A DNA stretch of 64,000 nt from the NCBI RefSeq assembly GCF_002776525.5, contig NC_045438.1:147538095-147602094 (forward strand), read 5' to 3'. The stretch's first letter is position 1, and each line of letters starts with the position of its first letter. The notes beneath the pieces are model-generated. The model saw only the letters and a program-made list of their open reading frames with translations. It made no database searches and was not told where the DNA came from. A program made the position numbers and the translations under genes. The stretch is from Piliocolobus tephrosceles. Its lineage: Eukaryota; Chordata; Mammalia; Primates; Cercopithecidae. This document shows, piece after piece, positions 1-11,740 of this stretch.

Positions 1-150
1 ATACAATCAGGCCTTCCGGCAAAAACTGAGAGACTTACTGGTTCCAGGCATTTAAGGAAATCTTTGTCCAATCATTAGCTGACTATTAAGCTAAGTGGGT
101 AGAGATTTCACTGGTCATTCATGACAAAGAATATAGATTTTACAGAATTA
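1..150. other. Unique sequence at the left edge
   Basis: Short stretch before the first transposon. I recognise no repeat or gene signal in it. Confidence 0.5.
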
Positions 151-587
151 CAGTGGACCCTTCAAAACACTGGTTTGTACTGCGTGAGTTCACTTATACA
201 TAGGTGTTCTTTGGTCTTTACCACCCCTGAGACAGCAAAATCAGCAGCTCCTATTCTTCTTCCTCCTCAGCCTATTCAATGTGAAGATGATGAGGATGAT
301 GACCTTTATGATGATCTACTTCCACTTAATGAATAGTAAATACATTTTCTTTTCTTATTATTTTCTTAATAACATTTTCTTTTCTCTACTTGGCTGTAAG
401 AATATAGTATATAATACATATAACACATAAAATGTGTATTAATTGATTGTTTATGTTATTGGTAAGGCTTCCAGTCAACAGTAGGCTACTAGTAGTGAAG
501 TTCTGGAGGAGTCAAAAGTTATACATGGATTTTTGACTGCACTGAGGGGGTACCCCTAAGCCCTGCATTGTTCAAAGGTCTGAACTA
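151..587 (+). mobile_element. Tigger2-type (MER28-like) TA-target DNA transposon
   Basis: The left end reads CAGTGGACCCTTCAAAACAC and the right end is its diverged inverted copy (ends near TTCAAAGGTCTGAACTA). A TA dinucleotide flanks both sides (149-150 and 586-589), as expected for pogo/Tigger elements. The interior (GGTAAGGCTTCCAGTCAACA near 460-480) matches what I know of the roughly 430-bp non-autonomous Tigger2a. The element is immobile, with clearly decayed ends. Confidence 0.85.
235..336 (+). pseudogene. Relic of the Tigger2 transposase C-terminus
   Basis: An open frame inside the Tigger2-type element ends in an acidic tail with the residues EDDEDDDLYDDLLPLNE before a TAG. In this family the acidic DLYDD..LPLNE tail closes the transposase, and internally deleted derivatives keep only this end. 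The catalytic DDE domain and the DNA-binding domain are absent, so no enzyme can be made. The nearest upstream ATG (121) lies outside the element and has no meaning. Confidence 0.65.
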
Positions 588-838
588 TACTTCAGTAAAG
601 TCACCAAGTAACAACAACAAACTGCAGGGAGTGAGAAGAATCTGATTTCCAGAGCTGACACATTGTATTATTTCAAATGTCCAGTTTTCAACAACAAAAA
701 TTATAAACCATAAGAAAACTCTCCAAACAAGAAAATATGGTTCATGCACAGGAAAAAAGGAGACAAGAGAAACTGTCCCTGAGAAAGCCCAGATATTAGA
801 CTTCACTGGACAAAGACTTTAAATCAGCATTTTAAATA

Positions 839-1930
839 TGATCAAAAAACTAAAGAAAACCATGTCTCAAGAATTAAGGAAAATCAGGAGAATGATGTCT
901 CACCAAATTGAGTACCAATAATGAGACAGAAATAATAAAAAAAGAACCATATAGAAATTCTGATATAGAATGTATAACAACTAAAATTTAAAAATTACTA
1001 GAAGGGCTCCGCAAGAGATCTGAACAAGCAGAAGAAACAATCAGCAAACTTTAAGATAGGTCAATTTAGATGACTTGATCTGGGGAACAGAAAGAAAAAA
1101 TTAACAGAGTCTTAGATACCATCAAGCACACCAACAAACACATAATGGGAGTTCTAGGAGAGGAAAGAAAGGAGCAGAAAGAATATTTGAACAAATAGTG
1201 GCCAAAACCTCTCTAATTTGAAAAATAGCACTAATTGGCTGGGTGCAGTGGCTCACACCTGTAACCCCAGCACTTTGGGAGGCCAAGGCGGGAGGATCAC
1301 TTGAGCCCAGGTGTTCAAGACCAACCTAGAAAACATAGCGAGACTCTGTCTCTATAAAAAATACAAAACTAGCTGGGTATTGTGGCACAGGCCTGTAGCC
1401 CCAGCTGCTTGGGATGCTGACACGAGAGAAATGCTTGAGCCCAGGAAGTCAAGGCTGCAGTGAGCCGTGACTGCCCACTGCACTCTAGCCTGAGTGACAG
1501 AGTGAGACCCTGTCAAAAAAAGCCAAAAAACACCAGAACAAAAAAGAACATTAATCAACACATCCTAAAAGCTCTACAAACTTCAAGTAGGATAGACTCA
1601 AAGAGATCTACACTTAGACACATCATAATCAAACTGTTGAAAGTCAAAGAGAAAAAGAGAATCCTGACAGCAGCAAGAGATCAGCAACTTATAGATAACA
1701 GATCCTCAGTAAGATTAACATTGGGTTTCTCCAAAGAAACCACATGGAAGAGAGGGAAGTGAGGTGATATAAAACGCTGAAAGAAAAAGACTGCCAACCA
1801 GGAATTCTATATCCAGAGAAGCTGCTCTTCAAAAATGAAGAGGAAATTAAGTCATTCCCAGATAAATGGAAACCAAGAGGAATTAGTTGTTAGCAAATCT
1901 GCCTTTCAAGAAATGCTAAATGGAACCCTT
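839..1930 (+). pseudogene. Broken L1 ORF1 (RNA-binding protein) relic
   Basis: Frames with L1 ORF1p character can be followed with many breaks. A lysine-rich helical stretch at 839-920 (MIKKLKKTMSQELRKIRRMM) is consistent with the coiled coil. The RRM-like middle is cut by an AluJ. The C-terminal domain resumes at 1585-1762 (SSRIDSKRSTLRHIIIKLLK, then AARDQQL). Stops and frameshifts are frequent. ORF1p is the RNA-binding trimer of the L1 particle; this copy cannot encode it. Confidence 0.75.
1237..1545 (+). mobile_element. Alu, AluJ-like, inserted in L1 ORF1
   Basis: Dimeric Alu starting GGCTGGGTGCAGTGGCTCAC and ending in an impure A-rich tail. AluJ-type features are GAGCCCAGG in both arms and GGCTGCAGTGAGCC in the right arm. 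L1 ORF1 sequence continues directly on both sides. Confidence 0.93.
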
Positions 1931-2350
1931 CAGGCTGAAATGAAAGGAATCTCCAATCCACAGGAAGAAATAAAAGAGCAGCAGTAAACGTAACTGCATA
2001 TGTAAACATAAAAGACAATATAATTGTGGTTTTTGTTTGTAACTCTTGTTTTTATATTATCTGATTAAAAGACAGCTGCACAAAGTGCTAATTATAAATC
2101 TGTGCTACTGAGCATACATTGTATAAATATGTAATGTTTATGACAGTAACAACAAAAAGAAGTGGGGAGGGAAGGGAACTACATAGGAGCAAAGTTTTCA
2201 TATGTTATTATAATTAATATTGATCTAAATTAGATTGTTATAAATTAGAATATTAATTGCAATCCCTATGGTAACCACTATAAAAATGACTTAAAAATAT
2301 ACAGTAAAAGAAACAACAAAGGAATTAAAATGTCATACTAAAAAATTTCT

Positions 2351-2658
2351 GGCCAGGCACGGTGGCTCATGCCTGTAATCCCAGCACTTTGGGAGGCGGG
2401 TGGATCATGAGGTCAGGAGATCGAGACCATTCTGGCCAACACGGTGAAACCCTGTCTCTACTAAAAATACAAAAAAAAAAAAAAAAATTAGCCGGGAGTG
2501 GTGGTGAGCACCTGTAGTCCCAGCTACTTGGGAGGCTGAGGCAGGAGAATGGTGTGAACCCAGGAGGTAGAGCTTGCAGCAAGCTGAGATCGTGCCACTG
2601 TACTCCAATCTGGGGGACAGAGCAAGATTCTGTCTCCAAAAAAAAAAAAAAAAAAAAA
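2351..2658 (+). mobile_element. Alu, AluY/AluS-like
   Basis: Full-length Alu with an A-run in the linker and an A-tail. ATGAGGTCAGGAGATCGAGA in the left arm and GAGAATGGTGTGAACCC in the right arm favour the AluY lineage. It lies between the end of the old L1 and an MLT1 LTR. Confidence 0.95.
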
Positions 2659-2680
2659 TCTATTTACTTCAAAAGGAGGC

Positions 2681-2980
2681 TGTTATGAGTTGAACTGCAT
2701 CCCCTAAAAAGATGTAAATGTAAGTCCTAACCCCCCACAGGTGTGAATGTGACATTACTTGGAAATAGGGTCTTAATAGATACAATCAAGTTAAAATAAA
2801 GTCATAATGAATTAAGGTGGACCCTAATTCAGTGACTGGTGCATAAGAGAAGGACATTTGGAAACAGAGACAGAGAAAGTAACCACTAGAAGCTGGGGGA
2901 CAAGAACAGAACACATTCTCTCTCAGAGTTCCCAAAATACCCAGTTTGTGGTACTTTGTTACAACAGCTAAACCAATACA
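2681..2980 (+). mobile_element. MLT1-type MaLR solitary LTR
   Basis: Begins TGTTATGAGTTGAACTGCAT and ends GTTACAACAGC...AATACA. The middle contains the MLT1 signature TGGAAATAGGGTCTTAATAG and, near the 3' end, AGTTTGTGGTACTTTGTTAC. It is shorter than the usual LTR, so part of the middle is deleted. The flanks GAGGC and AAGGC look like a decayed 5-bp target duplication. Confidence 0.8.
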
Positions 2981-4457
2981 AAGGCAATAATGGAAGAATA
3001 CAGAAACAACAACAAAAAATAACAAGAATCTGTTAAGGTAGGAAAAATAAAGGCTGAAAATGTAGGAGCCACTTAACTAAAAGATTAATATCTGAAATTT
3101 CAACTGATCAGAAGGTAGGCTGATATTCCATATGACATTGCAAAATAAAAGCTGATACAGAGTATGCTTTTAAAAATATTTTAACATTAAACTATAAAGG
3201 CTACTTCTTTATGACCATATATTAGAAACAAACTTAATGGCAGTATTTTCTCTAGTCAATGTTATATTGACAGTAAACTTTCTGCAGCAGTTTTTAAAAA
3301 CACACAATAATACATGCTATAAAAAGAAACCATTTTCCCCCCTCAAACTAATGAACAATTGGGGATCTTTCAGGATTATGCTAAATAATCAGTTTGATTT
3401 TCTCTGGCCTACATGCAGCATCCTCTGATCCTAAAAGTGATTGTGCCCATGTTTAATATTCGATAGTTCTGATACAACACATGCAAATAAAGGAGTTCTG
3501 AGCAGCAGTCTATAATAATAATAACCCTTATGTTTACAACTTAGAACATAATCATTATTTACTGTTAAATGAGATTAAAGAATTTCTGAACTTAAATTTT
3601 GAAAGCTTAACAGTTTCAAGTGGAGCGTTTCTGTGGTAGGGTCAGGAAGATGTAGAGAATAGATACATATATCAGACCTAAAAGCAACAATTTAGTATCT
3701 TAGAAATAAACAGAAGCAGATGAAGGAGACGGACTTTGCTTTCTGACAAATATGTAGAATGTCCCTCAACTATTCTATGAACCATTAACTTCATTACGCA
3801 CCTTTCTGTTCTAGATCATGAATCACCTGAAAATTCCATTACCTACATGATATAAAATATGACGATTTCATTTTACTAAGTGCTGAATTAGCAAGTGCCT
3901 AAGGAAGCCTTTCATAGGCTATTAGAGCAAAGAAGTCAATACAGAGAGGATCGCAGAATAGAAAAGTGTAAAGGAAACTATGTGGATTGCCTTATGTGTT
4001 AGCCATTCTCTGTGCTTGTGAAGGAATGTCAAAGGCAGCTTTTCTCAATGCTTGAGCATAACTGACTTCCTAAATTAACGAGGAAGATAAAGCCCACAGC
4101 TGGTGTATTATGGAGTTTGAACTACACTAATTTTGACAGGTGACATGAAAGCCTTCTCAGCTACTCTGGGTGAAATTAAGGATTCAGGGGACTGGCAATG
4201 TGAAATGCCTTTTAAGATGTAAATTAAACCATATACATATCTAACGCCCTCCTATATAAACAGAAGTGTACACTAGAATACTAAAAGATGAAGTAGGAAT
4301 AGATGTGTGTCATAGTTGAAATATGTAAATTTTTGTGTTTTTCAAGTATGTTAGAGTGAGAGAGATCTTTGTATTTATTTTAAAAGAGTATTTTTCTCTC
4401 AAAAAATATACACACAGAGACATGACCCAGGACAGATATTCAACTATGATTATAATA
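2981..4457. other. Unique AT-rich sequence, nothing recognised
   Basis: No Alu, L1 or LTR signature seen. Short open frames here have no protein character that I recognise. An unrecognised ancient relic is possible. Confidence 0.5.
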
Positions 4458-4504
4458 CCTCCCTCTCCCTCCCCCTTCCTCTCTCCCTCTCCATCTCCCT
4501 TCTC
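4458..4504. repeat. CT-rich (CCCTCT)n low-complexity tract
   Basis: A pyrimidine-only run of CCCTCTCCCT-like units sits where the T-rich tail of the next Alu should be. It probably arose from that tail. Confidence 0.85.
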
Positions 4505-4784
4505 TAGATACAGGGTCTCAATGCTCAGGCCATGGTGCAGTTATATGATCACAGCTCACCACTGTCTTGAACTCCTAGGTCCGAGTGATGATCCTGCCTC
4601 AGCCTCCTGAGTAGCTGGGACTACAGACGTGTGCCACCATACCCAGCTAATTTAAAAATACTTTTTGTAGAGATGGATCTCACTGTATTGCACAGGCTGG
4701 TCCCAAACTCCTGACCTCAAGCAATCCTCCTGTCTTGGCCTCCCAAATAGCTGGGATTATAGGTGTGAGGCACTGCACCTGGCC
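4505..4784 (-). mobile_element. Alu, old (AluJ-like), minus strand
   Basis: Reverse complement of a dimeric Alu ending GCACCTGGCC. It is strongly diverged (GTGAGGCACTGCACCTGGCC; TCAAGCAATCCTCCTGTCTT), consistent with AluJ. Confidence 0.93.
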
Positions 4785-4999
4785 AAACATCAGTTTCTTT
4801 ATAAAGGATTTGCTAAGGCCTTTTCACTCATCATCTTGACAACCATTATATCTCTATGTTCTTTTCCTCTCAGGAAAATTAATCATCTCTTTCGGGAACA
4901 AATATCTATGCGTCACTGCATTTTATAAACAATATTCAATAATTTGGATCAACGGCAAGAGGGAAGAAAATGATGACAGTGGCTGAGAAGTTCAGAAGC
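4785..4999. other. Unique sequence
   Basis: Short spacer between an Alu and an L1 3' end. Nothing recognised. Confidence 0.5.
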
Positions 5000-5865
5000 T
5001 TGCTTGTTTTGTTTTTAACTTCTGTTTAAGTTCAGGGGTACACGTGTAGCCCTGAGACATAGGTAAACTTGTATCATGAGGGCTTGTTGTACAGATTATT
5101 TCATTACCCAGCATGCATTAGCTATGCTTCCTGATGCTCTCCCTCCTCCCACCCTGCCATGGCTCCAGTGACAGGCCCCAGGGTATGTTGTTTCCCGCCA
5201 TGTGTCCACGTGTTCTCATCATTCAGCTCCCACTTACAAGCTATTTGGTTTTCTGTTCCTGTGTTAGTTGGCTGAGGATAATGGCTTCCAGCTCCATCCA
5301 TGTCCCTGCAAAGGACATGACTTTGGTTTCTTTTTGTTTTATGGTTGCATAGTCTATGTACCACATTTCTTGATCTAGTCTATCATTGATGGGCATTTAG
5401 GGTGATTCCATATGTCTGCTATTGTGAATAGTGCTCCTATGAACATACCCATGCATGTGACTTTATAACAGAATGATTTCTATTCCTTTGGGTATGTGCC
5501 CAGTAATGGGATTGCTAGGACGAATGGTATTTCTGTCTTTAGATCTTTGAGAAATCTCCACAAAGTCTTCCACAATGGTTGAACTAATTTACACTCCTAT
5601 CCACAGTGTGTAAGCATTCCTTCTTCTCCATACCCTCACCACCATCTGTTATTTTTTGACTTTTTAATAACAGTCATTCTGACTGGTGTGAGATGGTATT
5701 TCATTGTGGTTTTGATTTGCATTTCTCTAATGATCAGTGATGTTGAGTTTTGTTTTTTTTTTTTTCATATGATTGTTGGCCACATGTATGTCATCTTTTG
5801 AAAAGTTTCTGTTCATGTTTTTTGCCCAGTTTTTAATGGGGTTGTTTTATTCTTGTAAATTTGTC
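5000..5865 (-). mobile_element. L1 3' end (L1PA/L1PB age), minus strand
   Basis: The reverse complement carries the L1 3' UTR (AAGTTCAGGGGTACACGTGT at the left) followed by the last part of ORF2. Diagnostic phrases are CAGCTCCATCCATGTCCCTG, TTCCTTTGGGTATGTGCCCA and TGGTGTGAGATGGTATTTCA. It is truncated at the 5' side. ORF2 is broken by substitutions and small gaps, so it encodes no reverse transcriptase. Confidence 0.93.
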
Positions 5866-7924
5866 TAAGTCTGGGAATTCAGAAGGGGGAATTATACCAC
5901 AATGTGGATTAAAGCATTTCAGGACAAACATAAATGATTTGGCTGTTTATATTCTCACACTAGGTTTATTCTCTCATGCCTGCTTTCTCATAATATAGAC
6001 ACTGGAACTGAGAATAACAGAGAAGCACATAAGATAGATCTCTGTATAAATTATTGATGGCCATATAAATAGAATTTTTAAGTATGATCCAGGCATGTTC
6101 TTGTGTTCCTCAGGAAGACAGAGGTACCCAATATTTTCAACATAAGAAACATTTACCCACAAAATAGCTCATTTTCCCTAGAAAATATACCTGGCACAAT
6201 AAGGATAAAATAACATTCAGCAGCAACAAAGTGCAATCTGTTCTGAAACAAAGTCTATTTACAAGTTCATTTAGTTTGGGGTCCTTCAGTCTATATATAA
6301 TCATGAGCCTTACTCACCCAGATTTAACATTAAAAACAAAGACTCAGTAGTAGGAAGCAACAAGCTTGGTAAATTTTTCTGAGGAGTAGCTGAGATCAAG
6401 AAAAGCTTTGGCCTCTTGGGCAGGGCTGGAATTAGGGGCTGAGGCCTGGACAAGGGAACAAGTGAGTAGTATCACAGAACAAAGAGGCTAAGACCCAGGT
6501 ATGGGCAGAGATGCCAGTTGGTTTTTTTTTTTTTTTTTTTTTAAGTGGAAAGGCCTGACTAAAGCTTCCTGATGCTCAAACCCAAGCAGAGAAGTTGAAG
6601 AGTTAGAATGTTGGGTAGAGCCTATAATCTTGCTGACGGGAAGTAGCATTTCAATTTCATCTTTTATCAGTATTAGATCATTTGGCAGGCAAGAAAGGAC
6701 GTTCCTTTCATCCACCTCTTCCCTTTCAGAGAGGCTGTTCCCAGCTCTCAGAATTAGGTTCCCAATGAAGCCTGATAAACTTAAAAAAATATGTATGAGC
6801 CCTTTTAATATCTGATAAAAGTTTTCTCTCTTTAATATTCAGAAAGACACAAACTTCTGTTTCTAGTTTTAGGTGTTCCACTGACCTCTTAAAATTTATT
6901 CGCAAGTGCCAGGATAAGAATCAAACGGAGCACTGATGATTATAGATGGCAAAAAACAGTGCCAACTGTTGCCAACAGTTAGATCAAACCACATACTGAC
7001 ATGTCTCAAAAGCTATAGGTGGATGGTTGAAATAAAAGATTTTTCCTTTCCATTTCCTTGCTGAAAACAAGTAATCTAGCATGTCTTTTTATTCATCAAA
7101 AGGGAAAAAGTATTTTGTATACAACAGTAGAGAATATATTTACATATTACTCTATTATCCCAGAAAGTATAAACCCTAAGGAAAAGAAATGTTTAAAGAC
7201 ACAGCTTGAAGTGCTGAATTCAGTCTGGAAAATCTGTATTGCTTTGATGAAACATAAGCGCAGCATGTACTGAGTTTGCTATTATTTTGAAACTATGAGG
7301 TATTTTCTAAAACTCGGCAAAGGCAAACATATTATTAATGTTCATAAATTACCATGCAACAAAAGTCCTTGACAAGTATCTACTGTCTTTTACCAGATGA
7401 ATTTATTTCACTAAATACAGAATTAGGTTAGAATACAAGGTCATTGAAGTAGAAGTAAACATACAAAAATCCAGGGTAGCAGGAAGCTGATTTGTTACAG
7501 TGATTAAAAGATTTCCAAACCAAAAACAGATGGGATATTTAAAATATCACTATTTGCAATTAACCTTATGATGACATGTACCATAAATATACTAAATGTA
7601 AATCTTGAGCAATACTACATATTTTAATTCAAGCTAAATAAAAGGTAGCACAATATCAAAGTGAATGTTAGTGTCAATGTTTTTTGGAAATATTTTACAA
7701 AATAATATGTTTAAAAAATATAATTTGTTTCATTGTAATTTGAATATAGAAACAGTCCTTATTAAGAAGCACTTGCAACCCAGATTAATCAGTTTGCCCT
7801 CTCTGGCGCAGGTTGTAAGCCATGCACTAAAATTTTCATACAATTTTGAGACACGCAAGTCTCTTGAAGGGAGATAAGTTACTTTAAACTATTCATGACA
7901 GAGGGAGGACCAGGATAACTTTTT
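5866..7924. other. Unique AT-rich sequence with a T-tract
   Basis: About 2 kb without recognised repeats apart from a T22 run at 6521-6542. No coding signal stands out. Confidence 0.5.
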
Positions 7925-8416
7925 AAAATAAACATTTCAACTTTTATTTTAGGGGCAGGGGTACATGTGCAAGTTTGTTATATAGGTAAACTTGTGACTT
8001 GGGGATTTGGCATACAGATTATTTAGTCATCCAGGTACTAAGCTTAGTACCTGACATTTTTTTTTTTTTCTGAACCTCTACCACTTCCCCCCAATATCCA
8101 TCAAGTAGGCCCAGTGTCTGTTGTTCCCCTCTATCTGTCAATGTGTTCTCATTGTTTAGCTCCCACTTATAAGTGAGAACATGCGGTGGTTGGTTTTTTG
8201 TTCCTGCATTAGTTTGCTAAGGATAATGGCCTCTAGTTCCATCTACGTTCCTGCAAAGGACATGATCTCATTCTTTTTTATGGCTGCATAGTATTCCATG
8301 GTGTATATGTGCCACACTTTCTTTATCCAGTCTACTGTGGATGGGCATTTAAGTTGATTCCATGTCTTTTCTATGGTGCATAGTGCTGCAATGAACGTAC
8401 ACATGCATATGTCTTA
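7925..8416 (-). mobile_element. L1 3' end, minus strand, 5' truncated
   Basis: L1 3' UTR (GGGGTACATGTGCAAGTTTG) followed by ORF2 3' sequence (GTATTCCATGGTGTATATGT; ATAGTGCTGCAATGAAC). About 490 bp long, of L1PB/L1MA-like divergence. No intact coding frame. Confidence 0.92.
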
Positions 8417-8894
8417 AATACATAAAATCCAGATACTTCCTATTTTCCTTACTGCCCAAGAGCTTTAATATCTTTTCCCTGTCAGCCAATCCATGAAACT
8501 AAAACCAAGACAAACTGTCTGATTTTAATTTCTCCTCTCTAGTGGAGATTTTAAAAAGCAGTGACAGTTAAGAGGCAGGAAGAGAAGAAAGAAGTTAAGA
8601 GCCTAGATTATCTACAAGTTCGATAATCATACAATAAGCTCATTTGTTCTAGACAGTCCTAAAGATACTATCTATCACTATGGTATCTTAGCGGGGCAAA
8701 TAAAACACAACACATCCCTTAGATGAATCCCTAACTGTCCAGTACATCGTCACAGACGCGTGACTCATGAGAAATACATATGACAACCATTCCCAAACTC
8801 TTCCGAAACTGGATATACAGCAGATATGACGGTACTTCAATACATGAGGCATGAAGCCAAGCAACAGTTAATAAGCCAAACTTTGAGCTATCAT
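8417..8894. other. Unique sequence
   Basis: Nothing recognised between the L1 end and the L2 relic. Confidence 0.45.
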
Positions 8895-9140
8895 AGCATT
8901 CAATATACATTTATTAAGTGTATGAAGTGTGTGTTATCACAGGCACTGACATACAAAGATGGACAAGACAACATCTCCCTTACGATAAGAGTCATGTTGG
9001 ATTTGTACATAAATAAGTAATCATGATGCACCATGATGAGTGCCCAAAGAGACAGAGACTTGCTGAACAGAGGTACTACGAAGCATAGAAAGTGTGTGGG
9101 AAGAGTTTGGGAAGACTTCCTTGAAGAAGCAGTAGAGTAG
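8895..9140 (-). mobile_element. L2 3' end relic, minus strand
   Basis: Matches the reverse complement of the L2 3' UTR: CATTCAATATACATTTATTA, then ACAAAGATGGACAAGAC, and later GGGAAGACTTCCTTGAAGAA. Very diverged, as L2 copies normally are. Confidence 0.65.
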
Positions 9141-9177
9141 AAAGCATTTGCAAACTAGAATACATTAGAAACCAGGT

Positions 9178-9424
9178 CAGCGGCTAACTGGTTGTGTCAT
9201 TTAGCCAGTTATTTCACCTTTCTAACCCATGGCTTCTCAATTAGCGAAACAAAAATAATAGCCAGACACAGGGGTGAAAGTGCAGTTCCATCTCAAAAAA
9301 GTGGGCAAAAGAAAATTGAGGATAATAATATCTACATAGCTAGCCTGTTGTAAGAAGAAAAAGAGATCACACATGTAAAGCACTCAGTTTCCTGCAAACA
9401 AGAAGCACTTGATAAATTGTACTG
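9178..9424 (+). mobile_element. MIR, with a small internal insertion
   Basis: MIR core: GTGTCATTTAGCCAGTTATT, then TTTCTAACCCATGGCTTCTC, later GTAAAGCACTCAGTTTCCTG. About 60 bp at 9261-9320 do not belong to MIR and are flanked by AATAATA on both sides. Confidence 0.75.
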
Positions 9425-11435
9425 ATTTTATCAGTTAGGAGTGATTTCAGGTGCCTCATTAGCAGCAGTCATTGTACCACTATTATTGGTCTCATGGCAA
9501 CTTGTTGGGTTCACATGTCTTATTTTTAGTCTGAGTTAATACTTTAGCTGGAGGCTACCTACCACTAGGAGGAAAAACTAAGAAATGTAGTTTTAAGAGT
9601 AATCAAATTCATAAACCACTTCACTTTCTATAAGGTCAGAGTTCATTAAAGAGGAATGCAAAGGTTATTACATTAGCAATATCAATAGGAAAGCAAACAC
9701 AGGGAAAATATATCTTATTTGCCACTACAGGGGTGATATATTAGCCAACACATGTAGTAGTAAATATTAGTATGTCTGATGAACACATCACTACCAACTG
9801 TCATCATACGGTAAGTATATCATGAGAAAAAGGTTATGTAAAAATTTCAGGAGTATGAAATGGTAAAAAAAGAAAAAGATATATAGGAGGTATCATTAGA
9901 GTACTTCTCAAGGGATAAAGGAATAAGAATGTAATAGAAAAAAAGAAGTACCCTGAATGTCCTAAAGGGCTTATTCTTATCCTTTAGGCAATAGGGACTT
10001 TAAGGTGACATAAAGCATGTTGATTGCTTTAACTATTGATTCTATTATCATATGCAAGTTTACTACCGCATTGTATAAGCTCATAGGTATATTTCTTCAA
10101 TTCCAGGGTGTCTTTGTCACAATATATATGTTTGAGATATATTTTGTCAGCTATATCACAATTTAAATGAATCCTATATTGTTTTTGAAGGGCAGTGATA
10201 CTAAAAATAAGGTTTGCAGATGTCCCAAACACATACTTCACTACTTGTCTGTCTATTAGTGATAAAAAGTTCTCCTTCCCTTCCTTTTATTCAGTCCACA
10301 TGCATTCAATATTTACTATATAAAGTGCCACACACAATGCTAGACTCTTGAAGAAACCTTCAAAGTGATCCTGTGTTAAGTGTAATATGCATCCTCTATT
10401 CCTATGCAGATTGAATAAAATGTGTTTTCAACAGATGTACCTTTCCCCAGCGTACTTTTAAATAATGATAAAAACTTTGATGCTTTCCTTTATATAACTT
10501 TCCCTTTAAACTGTTGGTAGTTTTTTTTTTTTTTTTTTAAGTTGGTAAAAAGGGTTTTTAAAAAATCTGACAGTCAGGTGAATAGGAAGTGAACAGAATG
10601 AAGAGGAGGGAAAACAGATCAGCCAAGTGCTCTCTAATTAAAGTCTGTTGTGTGAAGCATCTTCCAAAAAGACAAGAAGGCTGAGTCTTACCAATATAAA
10701 ATTCTCAAGAAATCCTTGCCCTGAAGGTATTAAAGCATCAGGGTAGTTATTTCAAGAGTGGATTCCTTCAATTCCTACAGTTTAAAAAATCACCACCTTC
10801 ATTTGCTGTTATTTTTTCTGTTTTCATCTTTTTTTTTTTTCTTACTGGTGAACTCAGTTCGGCACCCTTGAGATAATGTAATTTCTGTAGAGTGGTGTAA
10901 GTCTAGTGAGAGGAATATGGAAATTTACAAGGTTTTGCTTTACACGGGACTGAGGAACACCAGATTTGGGCTCCCTTCCCTATTGCCCTTTTTGACACTG
11001 GGAAGCCTGCTGGGCTCAGTCACCTTTTCTGTTATATAACAATGTGCTTGTGGAATCCTGAGTGTTCTGGGCTCTGCCATGCAGAGGAGGATGAGAAGAA
11101 ACAGCAAGGTGTGAAGGTCTGGTCCAGGAAACAAAGGAAGAGTTTCAAAGCTCTTACTTTGAGATGGTGTAGACCTTTGATTCTTGTACATCTTTGTTTC
11201 CTTTTGTTCTATTTTTTTTGGATGGCCTTCTCCCTGGGTGTGGTATCGTAGCCTGGATTACCTCCTGCACATAAAGCGCATAGTAGTGGGTGGCTTTCTA
11301 TGGGGAACAATTCTCACCCTCGAAGCTCATTTACTTCATCATCTTTTGCTGCCTCTTCTGGCCAGAGGTTAGGATTTCAAAGTTCAAGACTACAGTGTGG
11401 GACTCTATAATTTATTTTATGAAGAAGGCTCTTCT
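9425..11435. other. Mostly unique sequence
   Basis: AT-rich DNA with a T18 tract at 10520-10538 and a probable L2 scrap at 10286-10345 (ATGCATTCAATATTTACTAT, then AATGCTAGAC). Open frames at 10940-11372 overlap on both strands and have no recognisable protein character. Confidence 0.5.
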
Positions 11436-11732
11436 TCTTTTTTTTTTTTTTTTGAGGTAATCTCGCTTTGTCACCCTGGCTGGAGTGCAGTGGCACAATC
11501 TTGGCTCCCTGTAACCTCTGCCTCCTGGGCTCAAGTGATTCTCCTGCCTCAGCCTCCAGAGTAGCTAGGATTACAGGTACCCATCACCCCGCCGGCTAAT
11601 TTTTGTGTTTTTAGTAGAGATGGGGTTTTATCATGTTGGCTAGGCTGGTCTCAAACTCCTGACCTCAAGTGATCCGCCTGACTTGGCCTCCCAAAGTGCT
11701 AGGATTACAGGTGTGACCCACTGAGCCTGGCC
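11436..11732 (-). mobile_element. Alu (AluS-like), minus strand
   Basis: T-tail at the left, then GAGGTAATCTCGCTTTGTCA through to GAGCCTGGCC. Short flanking repeats GCTCTTC (11428-11434 and 11734-11740) fit a target-site duplication. Confidence 0.95.
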
Positions 11733-11740
11733 AGCTCTTC

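Larger units (their letters stand above)
601..2350 (+). mobile_element. Old L1 (L1M or HAL1 type): ORF1 and inter-ORF region, no ORF2
   Basis: Diverged L1 in sense orientation. The order is 5' ORF1 (840-1200), ORF1 C-terminal part (1546-1930), then the long AT-rich stretch that follows ORF1 in old L1s (1990-2340, with GGTAACCACTATAAAAATGA near 2270). It stops before any ORF2 sequence. An AluJ (1237-1545) interrupts it and a younger Alu (2351-2658) abuts its end. It may be a HAL1, an L1 relative that naturally lacks ORF2, or a truncated L1M; I cannot separate these without a consensus search. Confidence 0.8.
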
